A program made the position numbers and the translations under genes. DNA of 42,073 nt. Origin: Nitrososphaerota archaeon (lineage in GTDB: Archaea; Thermoproteota; Nitrososphaeria; Nitrososphaerales; Nitrosopumilaceae). Where the stretch lies: positions 1 through 42,073 of the forward strand of contig JACRJT010000016.1 of NCBI GenBank assembly GCA_016215465.1, given 5' to 3'. The notes below the pieces were generated by a model. The model made no database searches. It worked only from the letters and a program-made list of their open reading frames with translations, and was not told where the DNA came from. Shown here piece by piece: positions 17,265 through 23,974 of this stretch. Positions within the stretch are counted from its first letter, which is position 1; every line of letters starts with the position of its first letter.

Positions 17265-18317
17265 TTACACCGTCTTTATCCTTGGATCCAAGTACCCATA
17301 CAACAAGTCTGACACAAATATGCTGACTAGAAAAAACGCCGTCAGAACATAGGTTGCGCCTATTATTACGGGCAAGTCCATTACACTTATTGCCTCAAAG
17401 TACAGCCTTCCCATGCCTGGCCAATCAAACACTGCTTCCGTAATGATTGCCCCGCCAAGCGAGCCTGAAAGACTCAGTGCAAGTACTGTGATTATGGGTG
17501 GTGCAACGTTTTTTAGCGCACTTTGAAAGACAATCTTTCTTTGCGCAATACCTATTGTCTTTTTGACCGTAACAAAGTCTTCTCGCATCACATTTACCAT
17601 GAAATTACGAACCAAGTATGCCCACGTTCCAAATCCAATTAGGGTTATGGTGATCAATGGAAGTGCCATGTGGTATAGTAGTGCCGGTATGTATCCCGGG
17701 TCATTTGGGGGAATGAGCGGTGTTGCCCTTGCAGGAAACAAATGAAGCGTAAATGCAAAAACAAAAATCATCAGCATTCCAATCCACCACACTGGAAAAC
17801 TTCCGCTAATTACTGCGAACGCCGATGTTACTTTGTCAATTTTTGACCCGGTCTTACTTCCAGCTAGTGCTCCAAGAAATATGCCGATCATAGATATGAT
17901 TATGGTGGCAGTAGTAAACAACAAAACTGTCCTTGGCAGCTTTTCCAAAATGATATCCGATACACGCGAGGATCCAGCATCACTTGACAAAAACGTCGCA
18001 TGTCCAAAATCAAGCGTGATTATCTTGTGCATGGAAAGCGCAATCCTGTTTGGCGAATACCATGGAGAGTCAAGGCCGAGTGCTTTGATCCTATCGTCAA
18101 TACTATTCTGTATGAATTGGTCTAACTCCTTCGTGTCTTTGAAGCTGCTCATAAGAGACTTATTTTCCGTAATTTCTGACCTGACCTGAATTGACACTCC
18201 TTTCTTTAGTATGACATCCATGTTGGAGCCAACAAGCATTATTGTCAGCAAAAGGGTTGTCATTAAAACACAGAACAATATGATCCCGCGAGTGGCTAAA
18301 TACCGCCTAAGTACCAT
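17265..18317 (-). CDS. ABC transporter permease, DppB/OppB type
   Basis: From ATG 18317 this is 350 aa. It has an N-terminal membrane helix, an external loop of about 80 residues ending in DFGHATFLSS, then the five-helix permease core with the family entry sequence (LPRTVLLFTTATIIIS) and an EAA-like loop (REDFVTVKKTIGIAQRK). It forms the inner-membrane channel with the DppC-type partner. TTTTAA at 18341-18346 lies about 26 nt before ATG 18317, so TTG 18332, only about 10 nt from the box, is unlikely. The gene stops with TAA directly touching the ATG of the partner. Substrate is unknown. Confidence 0.85.
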   Translation of the reverse strand: MVLRRYLATRGIILFCVLMTTLLLTIMLVGSNMDVILKKGVSIQVRSEITENKSLMSSFKDTKELDQFIQNSIDDRIKALGLDSPWYSPNRIALSMHKIITLDFGHATFLSSDAGSSRVSDIILEKLPRTVLLFTTATIIISMIGIFLGALAGSKTGSKIDKVTSAFAVISGSFPVWWIGMLMIFVFAFTLHLFPARATPLIPPNDPGYIPALLYHMALPLITITLIGFGTWAYLVRNFMVNVMREDFVTVKKTIGIAQRKIVFQSALKNVAPPIITVLALSLSGSLGGAIITEAVFDWPGMGRLYFEAISVMDLPVIIGATYVLTAFFLVSIFVSDLLYGYLDPRIKTV

Positions 18318-18348
18318 TGATCCATTTTGCAAAATTAGCTTAAAATGT

Positions 18349-18729
18349 CTATTGTGAAATGACTGGCGCGTTTATCTCCAGGTATGAAAGGAGGCTGACC
18401 ATTGCAAATGGTTTGTCGATTAGACTCATCGTGTCACCAATACTGTCAAATTCAGAACCCCTTGCAGGCAAATACGGAGATAGAAAAAATATCTTTTGCT
18501 GTGGATTAACTGACAAAATTTTATCCTCTAGATTGATACGCTCATCAAACTTGGTTGATTTTTCAAGAATCACAAAGTCATAGCTTTTACCATTATTCAG
18601 AAATTTATCAACACATGAAAACTTGTCAGATACAAAGTCTACATCGAATCCAACTGATGAGAAGATTTTCTCATATAGTTTTGTAATTCGTGGATTGTCC
18701 TCCAGTACCAGGGCATTCATCGTAGACAT
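18349..18729 (-). CDS. receiver-domain protein with Glu at the phospho-acceptor site
   Basis: This 126-aa stand-alone REC-like protein has no output domain. The acidic pocket (VLEDN, residues 8-12) and the conserved lysine in LIDKPF are kept. The end of strand 3, normally LxxLD, reads FVILE, so E56 replaces the phospho-accepting Asp. That change often mimics the phosphorylated state, so the protein may signal without a kinase. It starts 3 nt after the PIN gene stop, with a strong GGTGGGGAT Shine-Dalgarno-like stretch over that stop, so it is the second gene of an operon. ATG 18720 is a second possible start. Confidence 0.75.
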   Translation of the reverse strand: MSTMNALVLEDNPRITKLYEKIFSSVGFDVDFVSDKFSCVDKFLNNGKSYDFVILEKSTKFDERINLEDKILSVNPQQKIFFLSPYLPARGSEFDSIGDTMSLIDKPFAMVSLLSYLEINAPVISQ

Positions 18730-18732
18730 TGT

Positions 18733-19158
18733 TTATCCCCACCTGATGTAGTTTCTTGGCAAGAATGCCTGGACACCTTCCATTTTTGCAGTCTGCAAGA
18801 GATCCCTATCAAAACTAACCAAAGTAGAGCCTGTCAGTTTTGCTGTTGCCAAAATAAAATTATCTGGGACATGACATTCGTAATATTTTTGTGATATCTT
18901 GCTTGACTCTGTAATTATTTCGTCTGTCCTATCGATCATTATTGGCTGCTTGCAGTACTGGTAGACGTGCGTCATCGTTGTGATTGGATCAGAGCCTGTA
19001 ATTTTTGCAACCTCTCCTAGGACTGTTTCTGGCATGACTAATTTTGAGGACTGCTTTTTCATTTTTTTTGCAATGGGTCTTAGAATTCGACCTTCTTGAA
19101 TTTCTTTGATAAGCACATTTGAGTCTAAAACCACGGTTTGTACTTTTCCAATTTCCAT
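18733..19158 (-). CDS. PIN-domain ribonuclease-like protein
   Basis: This 141-aa protein has the PIN fold order: VVLDSNVL with D12 near the N-terminus, the PETVLGEVAK acidic helix, and VPDNFILATAKL followed by SFDRDLL carrying the later catalytic acids. The set of acids is intact, so a metal-dependent RNase is plausible. It resembles the archaeal Fcf1/VapC-like single-domain group. No cognate antitoxin gene adjoins it, which argues against a toxin; the partner in its operon is the pseudo-receiver. A perfect TTTTATA (19178-19184) lies 20-26 nt before the ATG. Confidence 0.82.
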   Translation of the reverse strand: MEIGKVQTVVLDSNVLIKEIQEGRILRPIAKKMKKQSSKLVMPETVLGEVAKITGSDPITTMTHVYQYCKQPIMIDRTDEIITESSKISQKYYECHVPDNFILATAKLTGSTLVSFDRDLLQTAKMEGVQAFLPRNYIRWG

Positions 19159-19177
19159 AGTATAGATTAGCCGTGGA

Positions 19178-19184
19178 TATAAAA
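19178..19184 (-). promoter_or_regulatory. TATA box of the PIN/pseudo-receiver operon
   Basis: TTTTATA on the minus strand, 20-26 nt before ATG 19158. It is divergent from the promoter of the 19259 gene; the palindrome at 19208-19224 lies between the two promoters. Confidence 0.6.
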
Positions 19185-19207
19185 GCGATTTTGCAATAAC
19201 TGTATCA

Positions 19208-19224
19208 TGTTACAAATTGTAACA
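19208..19224. promoter_or_regulatory. palindromic operator-like site
   Basis: TGTTACA-AAT-TGTAACA is a perfect 7+3+7 inverted repeat. It sits 6 nt before the TATA box TAAATATT (19231-19238) of the rightward gene and about 24 nt beyond the TATA box of the leftward operon, the right place for a dimeric regulator acting on one or both. Confidence 0.55.
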
Positions 19225-19258
19225 ATTGATTAAATATTTACAAAAAACGCTTATCTGT

Positions 19259-20101
19259 GTGTCTGAAAACGACAAGCTGTCTCTTGCAGAAAGACTAGAC
19301 ATTGCAATTGAAAACCTCAGCGTTTGGCACCGAGTTACACTGGTAATGGTGATAATTGGGTTGCTGTCTTTGTCTGTGATTATTTCTATGTCTCAGTATT
19401 ACTTTCAACAGGAAATAAACAAGCACGGCCGTATCGCCGAAATCACTGACGACAAAACAGGAGACGTGGAACTCTCTTTCATTCCAAACGGTGAGCAAAT
19501 TTTCTCAAGCGAAAGCATAGTTGCGCTTTATTCAACACAAATCTGGCTGATGGCAAGTAACGGACTTGTTATAGGATTACTGTCGTTTTTGTTTTTGTGG
19601 ATTACGTATAGAGGGCAAGCGTACAAAAAAGAACTAAAAACAATAGAAAACCAACTGATCCGGCAATCATATCTTGTAAACTTTGAGACATCGATACCTG
19701 AAGGCACAACAAGAATAGAAAAAATTCTAAACCACTCGAGCCTAGTATTTCCTGAATTACACTCTTTACTTGGACGTGATAAACCTGAGGGCAAAAAACT
19801 CCCATACAAGACAAACCAAACCCTAGGAAATGAAGCAGTAGACATTATCGTAGCTACAAAGAAAGGAGATTTTATCGTCAAGTTCTTCGATGATGCCTCA
19901 ATTAAGACCATAGAGCAGTTTGCGCAAGCCCTATCCAAATCCAACAAGAGACTATTCCGTGTTCTATGTGTTGCAAAAAACTATGATGATGAATTGCAAT
20001 CCAATCAGCTGTCGTCGCTGATGCAAAAGCTAGGCCTCAAATTTGACATGGATTTGATTTTTGAAGAAGAGCAAGGCTATTCCATGTTGTGGATAAACTA
20101 G
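19259..20101 (+). CDS. membrane protein with cytoplasmic domain, function unknown
   Basis: From GTG 19259 this is 280 aa. Two transmembrane helices (about 25-47 and 91-113) enclose an external loop of about 45 residues. The C-terminal cytoplasmic domain (about 120-280) contains EAVDIIVATKKGDFIVKFFDD, whose D-x(n)-V-K arrangement vaguely recalls PD-(D/E)xK nuclease folds but lacks a clear ExK. GTG 19259 is preferred over TTG 19226 because the TATA box at 19231-19238 is 21-28 nt before it and would lie inside the longer frame. The stop overlaps that of the next, convergent gene through CTAG. Confidence 0.65.
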   Translation: MSENDKLSLAERLDIAIENLSVWHRVTLVMVIIGLLSLSVIISMSQYYFQQEINKHGRIAEITDDKTGDVELSFIPNGEQIFSSESIVALYSTQIWLMASNGLVIGLLSFLFLWITYRGQAYKKELKTIENQLIRQSYLVNFETSIPEGTTRIEKILNHSSLVFPELHSLLGRDKPEGKKLPYKTNQTLGNEAVDIIVATKKGDFIVKFFDDASIKTIEQFAQALSKSNKRLFRVLCVAKNYDDELQSNQLSSLMQKLGLKFDMDLIFEEEQGYSMLWIN

Positions 20102-20433
20102 AGTGAACCATCCTTAAAGTCTCTTAATCCCAAAATGTATCTTACGTCTGGCTCAAAGTTGACACATTTTAGAAAAGATGCCTTTCCTTTTTCAGTTACC
20201 TTGTATTCGAATTTTGCCTTTGGATTCTGACTTTCCCTAATTTCGACAAAGCCCTTTTTGTTAAAACTCTCCAAAATTGACCTTAGTCTGTCCCTGTTAA
20301 GATCAGAGCCTGGGGTACCTGTAGTTATCTGCCTCAAATTCATCCAAGTTCCCACCTTTGTCAGATAACCCAATATTGCAATATTTGTGTCTCCAGGAGT
20401 CTGGTTGAATTTTCGCTCCAATTGATATTCCAA
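20098..20433 (-). CDS. winged-helix DNA-binding protein
   Basis: This 111-aa protein has a helix-turn-helix with wing: IAILGYLTKVGTWMNLRQITTGTPGSDLNRDRLRSILESFNKKGFVEI (about 18-65), then a beta-wing (AKFEYKVTEKG) and a short helical tail. Such small proteins are typical archaeal transcription regulators of the MarR/ArsR-like size class. It starts at TTG 20433 and faces the SWIM gene across a 101-nt divergent spacer, which it could regulate. Its target is not visible. The stop shares CTAG with the upstream convergent gene. Confidence 0.75.
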   Translation of the reverse strand: MEYQLERKFNQTPGDTNIAILGYLTKVGTWMNLRQITTGTPGSDLNRDRLRSILESFNKKGFVEIRESQNPKAKFEYKVTEKGKASFLKCVNFEPDVRYILGLRDFKDGSL

Positions 20434-20534
20434 TCAAAAGTCCATTGATATGCCTTATGTCTTGTATGAATAAATTTTCTCGACCAATGCAAAAATCATA
20501 ATCTATTCTAATGGGTGATGCCATTCATATGTGA

Positions 20535-20783
20535 TTGAGTGCAAGTACGATAAAAAAAGCAAAGAAACTTGTTGAGGAAGGTAACGTGATGCAGATCGAT
20601 AATGATCTGTATCAAGTAAGGTCCTCATCTGATCCAAGCAAGTCTTACATGGTGACGTCTGATTCGTGTGACTGTCTTGGGTTCAAAAATTTCTACAAAT
20701 TTCATCACGGTAAAGGACTCAAAGCCAACTGTTCACATTTGGAGGCAGTTAAGATATACTTGGAATCCAAAAATAATTATTAA
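20535..20783 (+). CDS. SWIM-type zinc-finger small protein
   Basis: This 82-aa protein carries C45-x-C47...C66-x-H68, the CxCx(n)CxH pattern of SWIM domains, which bind DNA or proteins and are known in archaea, often linked to repair or recombination partners. The N-terminal half is a short helix plus strands (VMQIDNDLYQVRSSS, SYMVTS), the usual SWIM lead-in. The start is TTG 20535. Its TAA stop overlaps the convergent cupredoxin gene stop through TTAA. Confidence 0.8.
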   Translation: MSASTIKKAKKLVEEGNVMQIDNDLYQVRSSSDPSKSYMVTSDSCDCLGFKNFYKFHHGKGLKANCSHLEAVKIYLESKNNY

Positions 20784-21736
20784 ATCTGTATGATTCTTGC
20801 ATTTACCAAATACTCTAAAGCATTGACAAATTCCGTATCTGAAATCAAGCCGTCTGTCCACCAAGACACGTTTGTCTTTATCCAGCTTGGGATTGCCTTT
20901 GATTGTCCAATCTGTGTTTGAGAATCGATTATGTTTTCTTTTGAGAGGTATTGTATTGTCTCGATGAATTCTCCGTCAGAAATGGTATTGCTTGACCATA
21001 GCTTTGCTTCTGTCTTTATCCAGCCTGGAATTTTATGTTCAGACGTATTTTTCAAATCAAAGCTTGTGCTGGCTATCTGCGTTGGGAGGCCATAAACCAA
21101 CTTGAGTGTGTATTTTGCACCGTCTAATTTGTTAGTGTGTATTGTTTCGCCAAGTGTCGCATCGTTATTAAAATGCCCTTTTATGATATCGACCAATTTA
21201 TCTTGATCATAAACTAGGAGTTGATAACTTATTTTTGCATAGTCGTCTGCAACCTTACCTGTGACTATGATATCCTGTCCTTTCTGGTATGTTGTGTGGC
21301 TGATGACAATTGGGAGTGCTGTATCTGGCTGTGATTCTGGAGCTGTAGATATGACTATTTTTCCAGTCATCCACGGGTGAATCTCACAGAAATAATAGAA
21401 TGCAAAATGGCCCTCTAGATCTGTTATTTGCGCAGAAGCTGACTTTTGGGCATCAATGTTTCCAGTTTTAAAAAACAATCCCGAGTATTCGGGAGCCTTT
21501 GGGATGCCACTTGCAACGCTATGCATCTTGGAATCTTCATTTACCCACGTTATGGTGTCCCCCGGATCAATTGGAAGAATATCTGGGTAAAACGCATTTG
21601 TCACCTCATTATTTGCTGAACCGCTTAGAATTTTCACTTCTAAGTTTTTGCCCATTTGTCCAAAGGCTACTTGTTGATAGGAAAAAATCAACAACCCTAT
21701 TACAAAAAAACCAACTAACGTGCTGTCTTTGAACAA
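20780..21736 (-). CDS. secreted blue-copper (plastocyanin-like) protein with two C-terminal W-rich repeats
   Basis: This 318-aa exported protein has an N-terminal hydrophobic signal (about 7-27) and a cupredoxin domain (32-130) with the type 1 copper set H72, C117, H120, M123 (CEIHPWM). An Ig-like beta domain (about 135-230) follows, then two 38-residue repeats (235-272, 281-318) with the IPxWIK...W...DxxFxxxxxYL pattern also found at the end of the deacetylase here. Ammonia-oxidising archaea rely on many such copper proteins, probably as electron carriers, outside the membrane. No C-terminal anchor is seen. The start is TTG 21736. A palindrome (21777-21799) lies before its promoter. Confidence 0.9.
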   Translation of the reverse strand: MFKDSTLVGFFVIGLLIFSYQQVAFGQMGKNLEVKILSGSANNEVTNAFYPDILPIDPGDTITWVNEDSKMHSVASGIPKAPEYSGLFFKTGNIDAQKSASAQITDLEGHFAFYYFCEIHPWMTGKIVISTAPESQPDTALPIVISHTTYQKGQDIIVTGKVADDYAKISYQLLVYDQDKLVDIIKGHFNNDATLGETIHTNKLDGAKYTLKLVYGLPTQIASTSFDLKNTSEHKIPGWIKTEAKLWSSNTISDGEFIETIQYLSKENIIDSQTQIGQSKAIPSWIKTNVSWWTDGLISDTEFVNALEYLVNARIIQI

Positions 21737-21776
21737 GTGGACTCAAAGTCAAAATCACACCGTGTGGTATTCTGAA

Positions 21777-21799
21777 TTTGTCTGTTCAAAACAGACAAA
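21777..21799. promoter_or_regulatory. 10-bp perfect inverted repeat upstream of the cupredoxin gene
   Basis: TTTGTCTGTT and AACAGACAAA are perfectly complementary arms around a 3-nt centre (CAA). It lies 41-63 nt before TTG 21736 and just upstream of a TATA-like GAATACC, so it may be an operator. It is also 20-42 nt after the stop of the gene at 21819, so an RNA hairpin ending that transcript is the alternative. A shorter inverted repeat, CACAC-C-GTGTG, lies at 21756-21766. Confidence 0.55.
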
Positions 21800-21818
21800 C
21801 TAGGGTAAATTAGGAAAA

Positions 21819-22415
21819 TCACGCCATGTCTGTAGGCCTGAACATTTTTCTGTAGAGCCAAAAAAGACCGACCATCTCGACTTGCTCCATAAACAAAATC
21901 AAATGCATGCTTGCAAGCCAGTCTCCTGTTAGGTCATTTAATATCGCAAATGATAATGAAAACACATACGCGATGTATCTAATTTGGGAAAACCCGACAA
22001 ACTCGCTATCATTTATGCCTGGCCCATTAAGCTTGAATTGAGAACTGGTTGATTCCTCATTGAATATGTCTTGGAATAATGCCTCTTTGTCATCTCGGTA
22101 TATTGTATTTCCATGGTTTACAAGTACGATGACTGTGCCAAAATAAACCATGAACCCTAGTAGCAAAAAAATGATCAGGCGCGCTGACTTTCCCCATACT
22201 GCCTTTTTTACCTGATTCTTCAAAATCTCGCCAAATCTGCCAAGCTTGTTTTTCTTGGCCAAGTATAACATCAGTATTGACACTGCGGTGGCAAATCCGA
22301 GATTGCCCAGCCAGTGTTCTGCAAAGTACTGGCTTGCAAGTAGTCTAAACGGAAGAAAAATTCCTGCAGAAACTCCGACTAGGATGCATTTTTCCTTAAG
22401 ATCACTTAAATTCAT
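21819..22415 (-). CDS. integral membrane protein, function unknown
   Basis: This 198-aa protein has about five hydrophobic helices (near 8-26, 40-53, 78-102, 147-163 and 168-188) and one acidic external loop (about 103-140). No transporter or enzyme signature is recognised. ATG 22415 is good. It ends the string of minus-strand genes before the cupredoxin and follows the 79-aa gene by 30 nt, so the two may share the promoter and repeats at 22706-22782. Confidence 0.7.
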   Translation of the reverse strand: MNLSDLKEKCILVGVSAGIFLPFRLLASQYFAEHWLGNLGFATAVSILMLYLAKKNKLGRFGEILKNQVKKAVWGKSARLIIFLLLGFMVYFGTVIVLVNHGNTIYRDDKEALFQDIFNEESTSSQFKLNGPGINDSEFVGFSQIRYIAYVFSLSFAILNDLTGDWLASMHLILFMEQVEMVGLFWLYRKMFRPTDMA

Positions 22416-22445
22416 TTCACAATTCCTCTTGAACCGAACTTGTGA

Positions 22446-22685
22446 TCAGAACTTGTTCTTGAGTTCCTTTAGATATTTGACACTCACTCGATACGCCCTG
22501 ATTGCTGAGTATATCTCATAGAGGTCCTTGTAGGTAGGACTGAGTTTCTTCATGTCCTCCCTGTTTATTCCAAAGTCCTCAATTGTTTGCCAAATGCTCT
22601 CAAGCGAAACTCCTTCTTCATCAACTAGTATTGAAGAAAGGTTCTTGATGATTCCCCTGCCCAAATAGACATTCGTTACCTTCAT
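22446..22685 (-). CDS. small soluble protein, function unknown
   Basis: This 79-aa, mainly helical protein contains MKVTNVYLGRGIIKNLSSILVDEE at the start and a basic C-terminal helix (RAYRVSVKYLKELKNK). No domain is recognised. The gene is notable for its promoter: an ATATAATC TATA box (22706-22713, minus strand) 21-28 nt before ATG 22685, preceded by a tandem array of operator-like repeats. Strong dedicated regulation of such a small protein suggests a regulatory or stress role, but that is inference. Confidence 0.65.
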   Translation of the reverse strand: MKVTNVYLGRGIIKNLSSILVDEEGVSLESIWQTIEDFGINREDMKKLSPTYKDLYEIYSAIRAYRVSVKYLKELKNKF

Positions 22686-22705
22686 GCGGCCGTTTCTTTA
22701 CCTTT

Positions 22706-22713
22706 GATTATAT
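22706..22713 (-). promoter_or_regulatory. TATA box of the 79-aa protein gene
   Basis: Minus-strand ATATAATC, 21-28 nt before ATG 22685. The tandem repeat unit begins only about 8 nt further upstream. Confidence 0.55.
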
Positions 22714-22720
22714 CTTTCTC

Positions 22721-22782
22721 GGAACTTGATCGGATTTGGCAGTTCCAATTTGGAACTTGAAATTTTTGGCAGACCGAATTTT
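22721..22782. repeat. tandem ~31-bp imperfect repeat with GGAACTTGA boxes, probable operator array
   Basis: Two units follow each other. GGAACTTGA occurs at 22721-22729 and 22752-22760 (31 nt apart) and TTTGGCAG at 22735-22742 and 22765-22772 (30 nt apart). Across the junction AGTTCCAA-T-TTGGAACT (22741-22757) is a perfect 8+1+8 palindrome. It occupies nearly the whole spacer between the TATA box at 22706 and the end of the next gene, so it looks like a binding site for a dimeric regulator in more than one copy. Confidence 0.6.
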
Positions 22783-23703
22783 CTACTTGTATAGTTTCTT
22801 GGCTGTGAGCCCTTTTACCTTACTGCTGCTGACTTTTTCATTGTGTTTCTTTGGCTTGGAATGATTCTCAGTGCCGTTTAGATCGGCAATTTTTTCCATG
22901 CTATCTCTTTTAGTAGAAAGTTTCTCCAAGTATGCATTTCTAGCCTCGTCTGGAGTGCCGCCGCTATCCAAAACTTTCCTCATGGCAAGTTTTGCATCTG
23001 TGATTATTTTTTTAGTGTAGTTCATTTGATTTGCAATGTCGTCTCTTACGCTAGGGTTTAGTTCTGAGACATACCTGTCATACTTGTAGCCTGAAAAACT
23101 TCCTGGGCCTGGCTTTAGCTCAATTATTGTCTGGTTTAATCTCTGATCTGCAATGTCTTTTTTTTCTTGCAACGCTATCTTTTTTGCTTCTATGTCTAGT
23201 TGTTTTTGGAATATCTTGTTTTTCTCCTTTAGGAATCTTTCATAGTTTTTAATCTTTAGCGATTCATATGGGTCGGATTTTTCCTGATTAGTAAAGTTAG
23301 ATAGTTTTGAATTATAATACAAGTCGCTAAACGTTGTTAGTTGCTTTGATATCCTTAGCGTGGTGTCTCCGAATCCTTTCTTTCCGTCCTGCTTTGCAAA
23401 AACATTCACCGTGAAAATTCCAGGCATCGATTGCTCAGAAAACTCTTGTCTGAACTTTCCGTCTGAATCTGTTATGGTGATGGCAGAATTTGCACCGAAT
23501 GTGATTTTTACCTCTATGCCTGGTACTGGCCTCATCACACTGTCTGTAACTATACCAAAAACGACTGGCTTTTGACCTAATTCAATTTGGTATTGTTCAA
23601 GTTTGACATTTATGAGAAAGTCAAACGGGGCTGCAGACGCATGCGATGCCCACATACAAAATGTGGCAAAAAACATGACTACTATGATTGCTATCTGTCT
23701 CAA
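22783..23703 (-). CDS. secreted protein with an Ig-like domain and a helical tail
   Basis: This 306-aa protein has a signal peptide (RQIAIIVVMFFATFCMWASHASA), then one CarboxypepD-regulatory/Ig-like beta-sandwich (about 35-115, with VVFGIVTDSVMRPVPGIEVKITF and DSDGKFRQEF). A long charged helix region (about 125-290) follows, very Lys-rich at the end. The domain type is common in archaeal cell-surface proteins and is a binding or spacer module. No enzyme motif is seen. The start is TTG 23703, with ATG 23676 as a weaker alternative that would shorten the signal. It is divergent from the PKD protein gene across 271 nt. Confidence 0.7.
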   Translation of the reverse strand: MRQIAIIVVMFFATFCMWASHASAAPFDFLINVKLEQYQIELGQKPVVFGIVTDSVMRPVPGIEVKITFGANSAITITDSDGKFRQEFSEQSMPGIFTVNVFAKQDGKKGFGDTTLRISKQLTTFSDLYYNSKLSNFTNQEKSDPYESLKIKNYERFLKEKNKIFQKQLDIEAKKIALQEKKDIADQRLNQTIIELKPGPGSFSGYKYDRYVSELNPSVRDDIANQMNYTKKIITDAKLAMRKVLDSGGTPDEARNAYLEKLSTKRDSMEKIADLNGTENHSKPKKHNEKVSSSKVKGLTAKKLYK

Positions 23704-23872
23704 CGATGTGACTTGAATCCATGTTTGTTAAGCTCAAATATCAAAATCAAAACAGTTGCAAATCAGTTATTTTTTAGCAATTCAAGTTATATGACAACTG
23801 TTTTAGGTTCTTTGATTTCATCATATTTTCAAAAAACACTGTCGTTTCAAAAAACGATCCAAAGTCTGTCAT

Positions 23873-23924
23873 TTGATCCCAAAATGCAAAAAAGATCGAT
23901 AAAACAAAATGTTGATCCCAAAAT
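23873..23924. repeat. direct repeats upstream of the PKD-protein promoter
   Basis: TTGATCCCAAAAT occurs twice exactly, at 23873-23885 and 23912-23924, 39 nt apart, and a partial copy (GATCCAAA) starts at 23856. They lie 20-90 nt before the TATA box of the PKD gene. The rest of the 23704-23974 spacer is AT-rich and holds no gene. Confidence 0.5.
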
Positions 23925-23945
23925 TGTATACAATTGAACGAAAGC

Positions 23946-23952
23946 TTTTAAT
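23946..23952 (+). promoter_or_regulatory. TATA box fixing the PKD-protein start
   Basis: TTTTAAT lies 23-29 nt before ATG 23975. An upstream in-frame start at 23909 would place this box inside the gene and put 22 extra residues before the signal peptide. Confidence 0.6.
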
Positions 23953-23974
23953 CAGTGTAATTTTTACGATTAAA

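Noticed and set aside
23909-23974. Upstream start for the PKD protein
   Set aside because: It would put a TATA box inside the gene and 22 residues before a perfect signal peptide.
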